Shown here: piece after piece, positions 55,101-63,377 of the stretch
How positions within the stretch are numbered: position 1 is the stretch's first letter
Layout: the number at the start of each line of letters is the position of its first letter
From: Arcobacter sp. F2176
GTDB lineage: Bacteria; Campylobacterota; Campylobacteria; Campylobacterales; Arcobacteraceae
Direction: 5' to 3'
Length of the DNA: 64,000 bases
Assembly (NCBI RefSeq): GCF_004116465.1
Contig: NZ_PDJV01000007.1
Location: 62,001-126,000 of the forward strand
The notes under the pieces: model-generated
Told to the model about the DNA's origin: nothing
The model's input: only the letters and a program-made list of their open reading frames with translations
The model's database searches: none
Translations under genes and position numbers: made by a program

Positions 55101-56576
55101 ACATGCCATTGGTGTATCATCACCCATAGATCCAACTGGTTCTTTGCCCTCTTTTGCCATAGGTTCAAGAACTTGATCTAATACTTCATATGTAATATTA
55201 AAATATTTTTGTTTTGTCTCAATATCTTTAACTTTATAATCGCTAGTATCTAAAAAAGATTCATCAATATACTCTTGAAGATATTCCATATCTTTTGTTA
55301 ACCATTGTACATAATTTTGAGAAGATTTTAAATAATTATTTATATCTTCTTCTTTTAGGATTTTACCATGGTTAAGGTCTAATCCAATCATTTGACCTGA
55401 CTGTAATCTACCTCGTTCTAAAATATTGTTTTCATCAATTTCTAAAGTACCATATTCTGATGTAATATAAATCTTATGATTTTTTGTAATTACATATTTT
55501 GCTGGTCTTAATCCATTTCTATCTATCAAACAACCAATATGTCTACCATCTGTTAAAGATATTGCAGCTGGACCATCCCAAGCTTCCATTGAAGTAGATC
55601 TGTATTCATAAAATGCTCTTAAATCAGAATCCATTTGTGGTGCATTTTGCCAAGGAGCAGGTACTAAACTTCTTGCAGCTTTGAAAAAATCTACTCCATT
55701 AGCAATCAAAAACTCGAACATGTTATCTAAAGATGCAGAATCAGACGAACCTGTTTGTAAAATAGGCAAGATTCTTTGTATCTCTTCATCACTAAATATT
55801 TCTGATTTTACTAATTCTGATTTTACTTCAACATTAAATCTATTTGCTTCTACAGAGTTAATTTCTCCATTATGAGCTATTGCTCTAAATGGTTGAGCTA
55901 ACTTCCATTTAGGAAGAGTATTTGTTGAAAATCGTTGATGAAATAAGGCAAATGAAATTTGAAAATCTTCATCTCTTAAATCAATATAAAAATGCTTAAT
56001 ATGTGTAGGCATAATAAGCCCTTTATATGCGATTACTTTTGATGAGAATGTTGGAATATAAAAATCTTTATTATCTTTTAATTTATGCTCACACTCTTTT
56101 CTAGTAAGATATAACATTGCCTCAAATCTTTTTGATGACATTAAACTATTTGGTCTAACAAATACTTGTACAATATTTGGTAGGCTCTCCAAAGCTTGTT
56201 CACCAAGAGCTTCAGTATCAACAGGAACTTTTCTAGTCAATAATACTTTTAAATCATTTTTTTCACAAAATTCTATAAATGTTTCTAATTCTGAATCTTC
56301 ACTTGTAAATATCATAGCTACAGCATATGTTTCAGGTAAGTCTATTCCTTCGTGAAAGGCAATTTTTCTCATAAATTTGTCAGGCATTGATAATAGTAAA
56401 CCAGAACCATCTCCAGTTTTACCATCAGCTGCCACTGCACCTCTGTGCATCATTCGCTCTAGTGAATGAATAGCATCTTCTAAGTTACTATGACTTGGTC
56501 TTTTTTTTAAATCAGCAAGTAAACCAAAACCACAGTTATCTTTAAAAGATGTAAGTAAATCTAAATTACAACCCAT
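52140..56576 (-). CDS. gltB: Glutamate synthase large subunit
   Basis: 1478 residues. A short propeptide precedes the catalytic Cys15 in DNCGFGLLADL, the N-terminal amidotransferase nucleophile freed by cleavage. The FMN-binding synthase domain includes GEGGEDQKRFGT and GADGGTGAAPLTS; the 3Fe-4S Cys cluster is in CKILRICHTNKCSVG; the C-terminal right-handed helix has GGxxG repeats. It makes two glutamates from glutamine and 2-oxoglutarate. AAAAGGA precedes ATG. The 274-base upstream gap is shared with the divergent dctP. Confidence 0.97.
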   Translation of the reverse strand: MGCNLDLLTSFKDNCGFGLLADLKKRPSHSNLEDAIHSLERMMHRGAVAADGKTGDGSGLLLSMPDKFMRKIAFHEGIDLPETYAVAMIFTSEDSELETFIEFCEKNDLKVLLTRKVPVDTEALGEQALESLPNIVQVFVRPNSLMSSKRFEAMLYLTRKECEHKLKDNKDFYIPTFSSKVIAYKGLIMPTHIKHFYIDLRDEDFQISFALFHQRFSTNTLPKWKLAQPFRAIAHNGEINSVEANRFNVEVKSELVKSEIFSDEEIQRILPILQTGSSDSASLDNMFEFLIANGVDFFKAARSLVPAPWQNAPQMDSDLRAFYEYRSTSMEAWDGPAAISLTDGRHIGCLIDRNGLRPAKYVITKNHKIYITSEYGTLEIDENNILERGRLQSGQMIGLDLNHGKILKEEDINNYLKSSQNYVQWLTKDMEYLQEYIDESFLDTSDYKVKDIETKQKYFNITYEVLDQVLEPMAKEGKEPVGSMGDDTPMACFSKVNRNFTDYFRQKFAQVTNPPIDPYREKVVMSLETGFGPIYNILDEKPEYAKRLKVVSPILMKEKYDVLRSFGDSTNPRYNSQYKNKVFSTTFKTDLKASLETLSQKVIKSVNEDNITVIILDDRKGSKDNKIMPAAMVVGYLNKKLLEVGIRHQVSLVAVTGEVYDPHMAAVLLAYGVTAIYPYMMYGSVVSLFSRNEISKYEMQALLKNTLKSINAGLLKIMSKMGICTVASYRNSTLFDVIGLSDEIINDCFHGSHSDLAGLGYADIEERIEKIHFNAYCDDTYMFPLNLGGFYKYINGGEYHDYGPATTNAMHNKKAKDKEDITDFDTLRTLVETRDKKFIRDFFEFNSDRKAIDINEVESLEDIFKRFATAAMSLGSISPEAHEAMATAMNTIGGMSNSGEGGEDQKRFGTIKNSKIKQVASGRFGVTPGYLRSAQEIQIKVAQGAKPGEGGQLPGHKVTPLIASLRHTVEGVTLISPPPHHDIYSIEDLAQLIFDLKQINPEAKITVKLVSTIGVGTIAAGVAKAYADRIVISGADGGTGAAPLTSIKHTGNPWEMGLSEAHNALKANSLRESVHLQTDGGLKTGLDVVKAAMLGAESYAFGTAALTLLGCKILRICHTNKCSVGVATQDEDLRAFFTGTVDRLISYFTFIGEDVRKILASLGYKTIEEIVGRSDLLKVIDDEFAQKFDFQNILRRIDGVDTCQKLRNEPYDKNEFEKALLKKVHRTIENPKMPIKIKETICNLNRSFGTLISGEIAKYYGDKGLPDNSITFELNGIAGQSLGALLSKGMNINLYGAANDYVGKGMNGGKIIVNTPHQGPEFAGAGNTCLYGATGGKLYVRAAVGERFAVRNSGAIAVVEGTGDNACEYMTGGIVVILGDTGINFGAGMTGGLSFIYDPEKSFIDKMNQELIEAVRIDTDDTERERLYLKRLLMDYFNETESERAALILDNFRPQIRNFWMVKPKNMTVLPLDPDKGD

Positions 56577-56850
56577 TAACTGTCCTTTTAAAATTTTTTA
56601 TTTATATTCCATAAAAGAGAGGGAGTATACCTTGTCTTTATTTAAAAAAGGGTTAATATATTACCTTGTTTTTAGCACTACTTAAGGTAGTACAAATTAT
56701 ATTTTTAAGATTATAGTAAATAATTAAAAAATACAAAATGCTATTTTAATGCTACGCAAGCTTAAAATTTCTTTAATTTTTACATAAAAGTACATAACTT
56801 TGACATAATATTTAATTATACTTTTTTTAACACATAATCAAGGAGATAAA

Positions 56851-57876
56851 ATGACAAAAAGCAATGGAATCCTGTTTACAGGTAAAAAATTTGTAATGGG
56901 AGCAGTAGCAAGTGCTTTATTAATGACTTCAGGTATGGCAGCAGACTATACACTTAAATTTTCACATGTTGTAAGTGCAAATACACCAAAAGGAAAAGCG
57001 GCCGATTTTTTTGAAAAAAGATTAGAAGAACTTTCTGGTGGTAAAATTGATGTTCAAGTTTATCCTTCTTCTCAACTTTACAATGATAGTGCTGTTCTTA
57101 AAGCCTTAACTTTAGACTCTGTTCAAATGGCAGCACCATCTTTTTCTAAGTTTGGTAAAATTGTTCCTCAACTAGCACTATTTGATTTACCATTTTTATT
57201 TAATGATATTGATCAATTACATAGAGTTCAAGATGGACCAGTTGGTGAAAAATTAAAAGGATTAGTAACTGCAAAAGGTTTCGTAGCTTTAAACTTTTGG
57301 GATAATGGATTCAAACAATTATCTTCATCTGAAAAACCACTTATTATGCCAAAAGATGCAGAAGGTCAAAAATTTAGAATCATGTCTTCTAAAGTTTTAG
57401 AAGCACAATTTAAAGCAGTTGGTGCAAATCCACAAATGATGCCTTTCTCTGAAGTTTATTCTGGTTTACAACAAGGTGTTATTGATGGTGCTGAAAATCC
57501 ATTTTCAAATATTTGGACTAAAAAATTCCACGAAGTACAAAAATATCTAACTGTTTCAAACCATGGTTACCTAGGTTATTTAGTTGTAATGTCTAAAAAA
57601 TTCTGGAAATCATTACCTGAAGATTTACAAAAAAATGTTGTTCAAGCAATGAATGAAGCTACGCAAAAAGAAAGAGAGTATGCGCAAGAATTAAACGATT
57701 CTCAATTTGAAAAAATTAAAGAGTACGCAAAAACAACTGGAAAACTTGAAATTTATGAATTAACTCCTGAACAAAGAGCTGCTTGGAAAAAAGCTGTTAG
57801 TAAAATCTACCCTGAATTTTATGATAAAAATTTAATTGGTAAAGATTTAATTGAAGGTGCTCTTAACACTAAATAA
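56851..57876 (+). CDS. dctP: TRAP transporter binding protein DctP, secreted form
   Basis: 341 residues: a signal peptide ending ...SGMA-A near residue 30, then the DctP fold, beginning YTLKFSHVVSANTPKG, with RIMSSKVLEAQFKAVGANPQ (the Arg that binds the carboxylate) and GLQQGVIDGAENP. It captures a dicarboxylate-type acid in the periplasm for DctQM. It is followed by a second copy with only about 26 differences over 310 mature residues. AAGGAG lies 6 bases before ATG. TATACT at 56817-56822 is a possible -10. Confidence 0.93.
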   Translation: MTKSNGILFTGKKFVMGAVASALLMTSGMAADYTLKFSHVVSANTPKGKAADFFEKRLEELSGGKIDVQVYPSSQLYNDSAVLKALTLDSVQMAAPSFSKFGKIVPQLALFDLPFLFNDIDQLHRVQDGPVGEKLKGLVTAKGFVALNFWDNGFKQLSSSEKPLIMPKDAEGQKFRIMSSKVLEAQFKAVGANPQMMPFSEVYSGLQQGVIDGAENPFSNIWTKKFHEVQKYLTVSNHGYLGYLVVMSKKFWKSLPEDLQKNVVQAMNEATQKEREYAQELNDSQFEKIKEYAKTTGKLEIYELTPEQRAAWKKAVSKIYPEFYDKNLIGKDLIEGALNTK

Positions 57877-57898
57877 TTTTTATCTTCAACACTTTTAT

Positions 57899-57919
57899 AT
57901 CGTCGGTTTTACCGATGAT
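57899..57919 (+). terminator. Hairpin between the two dctP copies
   Basis: A 9-bp stem ATCGTCGGT / ACCGATGAT (one G-U pair) with a 3-base loop lies 23 bases after the first dctP stop. There is no T run, so it is more likely an mRNA-stabilising or partial-stop hairpin that raises binding protein over permease. Confidence 0.5.
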
Positions 57920-58036
57920 ATAGACACCTCAAAATTCAAAATAATATTCAAAAAATTTATAAATTTATACACAAAAAGACATAAGATATACATAATATTT
58001 TATTATAATTAATTATAATCACAAAAGGAGAAATAT

Positions 58037-59092
58037 ATGAAAATCACTATAAAAAGTTTAATAATTAGTGCAACTCTTGGTTCACTATTATTTACTGGTT
58101 GTGGAGATACAAAAGTGGAAGATAAAAAGCCTTCTTCAAAAACTGAAAATGCTGGACCTGAATATACACTTAAATTTTCACATGTTGTAAGTGCGAATAC
58201 ACCAAAAGGAAAAGCGGCCGATTTTTTTGAAAAAAGACTAGAAGAGCTTTCTGGTGGTAAAATTGATGTTCAAGTTTATCCCTCTTCTCAACTTTATAAA
58301 GATAATGCAGTTCTAAAAGCTTTAACTTTAAATTCTGTTCAAATGGCAGCACCATCTTTTTCTAAGTTTGGTAAAATTGTTCCTCAACTAGCACTATTTG
58401 ATTTACCATTTTTATTTAATGATATTGACCAATTACATAGAGTTCAAGACGGAAGTGTAGGTCAAAAATTAAAACAAATGATTGATGATAAAGGCTACAT
58501 TGCATTAAACTTTTGGGATAATGGATTTAAACAATTTTCTTCATCAAAAGTACCAATAATCATGCCAAAAGATGCAGAAGGTCAAAAATTTAGAATCATG
58601 TCTTCTAAAGTTTTAGAAGCACAATTTAAAGCAGTTGGTGCAAATCCACAAATGATGCCTTTCTCTGAAGTTTATTCTGGTTTACAACAAGGTGTTATTG
58701 ATGGTGCTGAAAATCCATTTTCAAACATTTGGACTAAAAAATTCCATGAAGTACAAAAATATCTAACTGTTTCAAATCATGGGTACCTAGGTTATTTAGT
58801 TGTAATGTCTAAAAAGTTCTGGGAATCATTACCTGAAGATTTACAAAAAAATGTTGTTCAAGCTATGAATGAGGCTACAATTAAAGAAAGAGAATATGCT
58901 CAAGAATTAAATAATTCTCAATTTGAAAAAATTAAAGAGTATGCAAAAACAACTGGAAAACTTGAAATATTCGAATTAAGTCCTGAACAAAGAGCTGCTT
59001 GGAAAGAAGCTGTTAGTAAAATCTACCCTGAATTTTATGATAAAGATTTAATAGGTGAAGATTTAATTAATGATGCTCTTAATACAAAATAA
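58037..59092 (+). CDS. dctP: TRAP transporter binding protein DctP, lipoprotein form
   Basis: 351 residues. The signal sequence ends in a lipobox LFTGC (Cys22), then a Lys/Ser/Glu linker (about 24-42) leads into a DctP domain about 92% identical to the preceding gene's product. It would be anchored to the membrane, unlike the first copy. The carboxylate-binding Arg region is unchanged. AAGGAG lies 7 bases before ATG. It is 13 bases ahead of dctQ, so this copy is more tightly linked to the permease genes. The upstream 40 bases also resemble those before the first copy. Confidence 0.93.
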   Translation: MKITIKSLIISATLGSLLFTGCGDTKVEDKKPSSKTENAGPEYTLKFSHVVSANTPKGKAADFFEKRLEELSGGKIDVQVYPSSQLYKDNAVLKALTLNSVQMAAPSFSKFGKIVPQLALFDLPFLFNDIDQLHRVQDGSVGQKLKQMIDDKGYIALNFWDNGFKQFSSSKVPIIMPKDAEGQKFRIMSSKVLEAQFKAVGANPQMMPFSEVYSGLQQGVIDGAENPFSNIWTKKFHEVQKYLTVSNHGYLGYLVVMSKKFWESLPEDLQKNVVQAMNEATIKEREYAQELNNSQFEKIKEYAKTTGKLEIFELSPEQRAAWKEAVSKIYPEFYDKDLIGEDLINDALNTK

Positions 59093-59104
59093 AATGGAGA
59101 TATT

Positions 59105-59731
59105 ATGATAATAAGACTTCTAAGTAAAGCAATAGGTCACATTAACCAAAAAATAGCTGTATTTGGTATGGTTATTGGAGTTTCTATTGCATTTGTTAAT
59201 GTTGTAGCAAGATATGTTTTTGATGCATCATTAACTTGGGCAACAGAATTAAGTGTCGATTTATTATTATGGAGTGCTTTTTTTGGAGCAGCTTATTGCT
59301 TTAAAAAAGATGCACATATTGCAGTTACTATTCTTTTAGATAGTATGCCTTCAAAAGTTGCAAAAGGAATGCTACTTATTTCTCATCTAGTTACATTAGT
59401 ATTTTTAGTTGCTGTTTCTTATTATGGACTTCAATACATTACTCAAGTAGTTTATCCTTTAGATGAAAGATCAATTGATTTATGGAATCTTCCTATGTGG
59501 ATAGTTTATTTAGTTATTCCAGTTTCATTTCTTTTTGGAGCTTTTAGAGTTGCAGAAAGAATTCACGCAATTTTATCAACAAATCATGAAAATATATTAA
59601 AAGAGAGTGAAGCTGAACAAGTTTTAGCAGGTATGGGAATGGGTGCTAAAGAGCATAAAGATAATGAAAATGTTAAACATCTAAATGAGATGGTTAAAGA
59701 AGTTGAAAAGAAAACAGGAGGAATGCTATGA
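59105..59731 (+). CDS. dctQ: TRAP transporter small membrane subunit DctQ
   Basis: 208 residues with four membrane helices (about 18-38, 52-68, 88-112, 135-152). The family hallmark is TWATELSVDLLLWSAFFGAA followed by the KKDAHIAV loop. The C-terminal about 45 residues are a charged extension longer than usual, ending EVEKKTGGML. It scaffolds DctM in the inner membrane. It overlaps dctM by 4 bases (ATGA). Confidence 0.93.
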   Translation: MIIRLLSKAIGHINQKIAVFGMVIGVSIAFVNVVARYVFDASLTWATELSVDLLLWSAFFGAAYCFKKDAHIAVTILLDSMPSKVAKGMLLISHLVTLVFLVAVSYYGLQYITQVVYPLDERSIDLWNLPMWIVYLVIPVSFLFGAFRVAERIHAILSTNHENILKESEAEQVLAGMGMGAKEHKDNENVKHLNEMVKEVEKKTGGML

Positions 59732-61011
59732 GTATAGCTGTATTATTTGGAATATTTTTCTTTTTAGTACTTATTGGAGCTCCAATTGCTATTTGTTTAG
59801 GGGCTGCTACATTTACTACAATGATGTTATTTACTCCAATATCACCTATTGAAGTTTCTTCAATGATGTTCGAGAAAGTTGATCATTATTCACTTATGGC
59901 AATTCCAATGTTTATTCTAGCTGGTAACTTACTGAGTAAGGGAAGTGCCGCGCAGAGAATTATTGAATTTGCTAAGTCAATTGTAGGGCACTTACCAGGT
60001 GGATTACCTATTTCAGCTATTTTCGCATCTATAATTTTTGCTGCTGTTTCTGGTTCTTCTCCTGCAACTGTTGTTGCTATTGGTTCTATTATGTTTGGTG
60101 CTATTATGCAAGCTGGTTACCCTAAAAAGTATGCTGTTGGTACTATTGCAACTGCTGGAAGTTTAGGTATTTTAATTCCACCTTCAATTGTATTAATCGT
60201 ATATGGTGTTACAGCTGAAGTTTCAATTGGAAGACTTTTTATGGCAGGTGTTGTTCCCGGTATTTTATTAGGAATCATGCTTATGGTTGTTACATATATA
60301 GGAGCTGTTAGATTAGGATTTCAAAGAGAAGAACCTCAGCCTTTTAAAGTAAGACTTGCAAAAATGAAAGATGCATCATGGGGACTTATGACAATTGTTA
60401 TTGTAATAGGTGGTATCTATGGTGGTATCTTTACTCCAACTGAAGCTGCTGCTGTTGCTGCTGTTTGGGCATTCTTTATTTCTGTATTCATTTATAAAGA
60501 TATTAAATTATCTGAATTTTATACAACAACACTAGAATCAGCTAAAACAACTGCAATGATTATGTTTATTATTGCAAATGCAATGTTATTTGCTCACTTC
60601 TTAACTATTGAGAATATTCCACAAATGATTACAAATGCATTAGTTGAAGCAAATGTTGATAAATATATGTTCTTACTTATGGTGAATGTTCTTTTAATTA
60701 TCGCTGGGTCATTTATGGAACCTAGTGCAATTATTATGATTATGGTACCTTTATTACTTCCAGTTGCTGTTGCACTTGGAATTGATCCTATTCACTTTGG
60801 TATTGTTATTACTATCAATATGGAGCTTGGAATGGTTTCTCCACCTGTTGGTTTAAACTTATTTGTTACATCAGGACTTACAGGAATGTCTATAAAAGAT
60901 GTTATAGTTGCCACTTTACCTTGGACATTGACTATCTTTGTAGGACTAATGCTGGTTACTTATATACCAGAAATTGCCCTATTCTTACCAAATTTGATGT
61001 ATGGTGGATGA
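59728..61011 (+). CDS. dctM: TRAP transporter large permease DctM
   Basis: 427 residues, about twelve helices. Typical stretches are AIPMFILAGNLLSKGSAAQR, SGSSPATVVAIGSIM, GILIPPSIVLIVYG and the second-half ELGMVSPPVGLNLFV. It is the Na+-coupled translocation subunit. It starts within the dctQ end and is followed by a bidirectional terminator. Confidence 0.95.
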   Translation: MSIAVLFGIFFFLVLIGAPIAICLGAATFTTMMLFTPISPIEVSSMMFEKVDHYSLMAIPMFILAGNLLSKGSAAQRIIEFAKSIVGHLPGGLPISAIFASIIFAAVSGSSPATVVAIGSIMFGAIMQAGYPKKYAVGTIATAGSLGILIPPSIVLIVYGVTAEVSIGRLFMAGVVPGILLGIMLMVVTYIGAVRLGFQREEPQPFKVRLAKMKDASWGLMTIVIVIGGIYGGIFTPTEAAAVAAVWAFFISVFIYKDIKLSEFYTTTLESAKTTAMIMFIIANAMLFAHFLTIENIPQMITNALVEANVDKYMFLLMVNVLLIIAGSFMEPSAIIMIMVPLLLPVAVALGIDPIHFGIVITINMELGMVSPPVGLNLFVTSGLTGMSIKDVIVATLPWTLTIFVGLMLVTYIPEIALFLPNLMYGG

Positions 61012-61030
61012 TAAATAATTCAATAAAACA

Positions 61031-61062
61031 AAAAAGGGATAGAAACTTTTCTATCCCTTTTT
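61031..61062. terminator. Bidirectional terminator between dctM and the histidine kinase gene
   Basis: The stem AAAAAGGGATAG / CTATCCCTTTTT with an 8-base loop has A and T runs on both sides. It ends dctM on the plus strand and the convergent kinase gene on the minus strand. Confidence 0.88.
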
Positions 61063-61082
61063 TTATGTGAATATTTTCTTAA

Positions 61083-62636
61083 TTATTTAGGAACAGTAAT
61101 TACAAATTTTGCACCATTTTTTGTATTACGAACTCTTAGTTTACCTTTCATATTTTTATCAATAATTATTTTTGACATATATAGACCAATACCTGTTCCA
61201 TCACTATCACTTTTTGTTGTGAAATATGGTTCAAATATTTTACTTTTAGGATTTACTTTTACTCCCTCACCATTATCTTCTATAGATAAGAGAATGTAAT
61301 TTCCCTGCTCTTCAGCATAGATTTTAATAATTGGATTTTCAATATTATTTTGGATTAAAACATCTTTTGCATTTGAAATTATATTTAATAATACTTGTTC
61401 GTATTCGTTGAGAAATGTATTTAATTTTAAATCATCTCCTACATCGATTTGAACATTTATGTTATTATATTTCAAGGCTGATGATATTATGGTCATAACT
61501 GAATTGATTGCATCTTTTAAATAAAACTCTTCTTTATCTTTTGTTGGCATAAAGAAATTTCTAAAGTCATCAATAGTATGAGACATATAATCCAATACAA
61601 CTTCTGCTTCTTTAGATTTTTTATCCATTGTTTCTTTATCTAATTTATCCATACCATGTTTAAATTTTATGTTCATAAATATTGAAGAGAGTTCAGATAG
61701 TGGTTGTCTCCATTGGTGAGCAATATTTGATATCATTTCACCCAAAGCAATAAACTTAGATTTTTGCACAAGTAATTGTTCATGCTCTCTATTTTTTTCT
61801 AACTCATCAGAAACTCTTTTTTCTAAAGTCTCATTCAACTCAATTAGTGCATCAGATTTTGCTTTCACTTTTTCCCTATACTCTTTAAAAAAGTCATCAA
61901 TTCTTTCACTTAGAAGTATAGTTAAAACAATTCCTATAGATAAAAATAGTACAAATAATAATACAGTTTGTATTATTTGAGTTTTAACCCTACTTTTTAA
62001 ATCTTCTTTTTTCTTAGCAATATCTTTTTCAATGTCATCTGTATAAACTCCAACAGCTATAACCCAATTCCAAGTTGGATAAAGTTTAAAATAGGTAATT
62101 TTTTGTCTTACTTGATCAGAAGAGAATTTTTTATATACATATTGGGTAAAAGATTCCCCTTTAACCTTTATATCATTTAAAAAATCTTGTCTAAATTTCT
62201 TTCCATTTGCATCTTCATAATTTGCTGAAATAACTGTTCCTACAATATCCAATCTATTTGGATTGACTAATAGTTTTGCAAACTTATCACCCCCATTAAA
62301 ATCCAAAATTTCATATACAAAAATATAATTACTTCTTTCCCTTTCAAAGGAAATATTATTTAAAAGTCTTATTGTCTCTTCTTTTAATTCTTCTTCTGTG
62401 CTACCGCTTTTCGTAGCATTGTAATTTATAATATCAATTACAACATTTATCTCTTTTTTTAGAAGAGCTTTTTGATGTGAATAGTAATCATGAACAAACT
62501 TATTTAACTCCATATCAAAGTCAGCGTAAGTATTTTTTACATAAAAATATGATATAAGAGTTATCATAGTTGTCATAATAACTATAAATATATATATGAT
62601 TATTCTGGATATGTTTTTTTCGGTTACAAAACGCAA
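61083..62636 (-). CDS. Cache-domain sensor histidine kinase
   Basis: 517 residues: a membrane helix (about 10-32), a periplasmic single-Cache domain (about 40-215, with PTWNWVIAVGVYTDDI), a second helix (about 222-243), a coiled coil (250-305), a dimerisation box with the phospho-acceptor His in NIAHQWRQPLSEL, and an ATPase domain with IISNAKDVL, EDNGEGV and GTGIGLYMSK. The HQWRQPL form is common in Campylobacterota kinases. It is convergent with the TRAP genes and divergent from a response regulator, so it probably senses the transported acid. Confidence 0.88.
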   Translation of the reverse strand: MRFVTEKNISRIIIYIFIVIMTTMITLISYFYVKNTYADFDMELNKFVHDYYSHQKALLKKEINVVIDIINYNATKSGSTEEELKEETIRLLNNISFERERSNYIFVYEILDFNGGDKFAKLLVNPNRLDIVGTVISANYEDANGKKFRQDFLNDIKVKGESFTQYVYKKFSSDQVRQKITYFKLYPTWNWVIAVGVYTDDIEKDIAKKKEDLKSRVKTQIIQTVLLFVLFLSIGIVLTILLSERIDDFFKEYREKVKAKSDALIELNETLEKRVSDELEKNREHEQLLVQKSKFIALGEMISNIAHQWRQPLSELSSIFMNIKFKHGMDKLDKETMDKKSKEAEVVLDYMSHTIDDFRNFFMPTKDKEEFYLKDAINSVMTIISSALKYNNINVQIDVGDDLKLNTFLNEYEQVLLNIISNAKDVLIQNNIENPIIKIYAEEQGNYILLSIEDNGEGVKVNPKSKIFEPYFTTKSDSDGTGIGLYMSKIIIDKNMKGKLRVRNTKNGAKFVITVPK

Positions 62637-62693
62637 ATTTACTCCATTTTTTTAATTATATATTTTAACATATCTTTTATTACAAGGTATCCT

Positions 62694-63377
62694 ATGGATT
62701 ATAATCTAGTAAACCAACTTAGAAGTTTCACTTTACTTTATGCCGAAGATGAAATTGGTATTCAAAATAATATTTTTGAGATTCTTGATTGTATGTTTAA
62801 AAACATATATCTAGCAAAAGATGGAGAGGAAGCTTATAAGCTATACTTAGAGAAAAAACCTGACTTAATAATTACAGATATTAAAATGCCAAAAATGACA
62901 GGACTCGAACTAGTCAAAAAAATCAGAGAATCTAATCCAAAGGTGCGAGTAATAATTACTTCTGCACATACTGATTTAGAATATCTTTTAGATGCAACAG
63001 AACTTCATTTAGTAAAATATATAGTAAAACCAATAACAGAAGAGAAACTAAGCCTTGCATTAAGAGCTTTTATAGATAGTTTTGAAAATAGCACTATTTT
63101 CAACCTCATACCTTTATGGGTTTATGATGAGAGTAAAGCATTAGTAAAAGGTCCAAGTGAAGAGTTTATACTTACAAAAAAAGAGAATATCTTTTTAAAA
63201 ATGCTTTTAGTAAAGGGTAGAATCATCACTTACCATGAGATTGAAAATATTCTTTGGGAAGAGACTTCGGTTATGACACAAAATGCCCTAAGGCTATTTA
63301 TCAAAAATTTACGGAAAAAACTCCCTAAAAATATATTAAAAAATATTCAAGGCACAGGATACAGATTAAATATCTAA
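62694..63377 (+). CDS. OmpR-type response regulator
   Basis: 227 residues. The receiver (1-120) has YAEDE, phospho-acceptor Asp in IITDIKMPKMTG and Lys in YIVKPI. A winged-helix C-terminal domain (about 150-227) ends in IQGTGYRLNI. It diverges from the Cache histidine kinase across 57 bases and is its likely partner; the probable target is the dctP promoter. The last 12 bases overlap the convergent EI24 gene. Confidence 0.9.
   Translation: MDYNLVNQLRSFTLLYAEDEIGIQNNIFEILDCMFKNIYLAKDGEEAYKLYLEKKPDLIITDIKMPKMTGLELVKKIRESNPKVRVIITSAHTDLEYLLDATELHLVKYIVKPITEEKLSLALRAFIDSFENSTIFNLIPLWVYDESKALVKGPSEEFILTKKENIFLKMLLVKGRIITYHEIENILWEETSVMTQNALRLFIKNLRKKLPKNILKNIQGTGYRLNI

Noticed and set aside
56851-59092. 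The dctP duplication as an assembly error
   Set aside because: The copies differ in signal sequence, linker, many codons and flanks, so they are two real genes.
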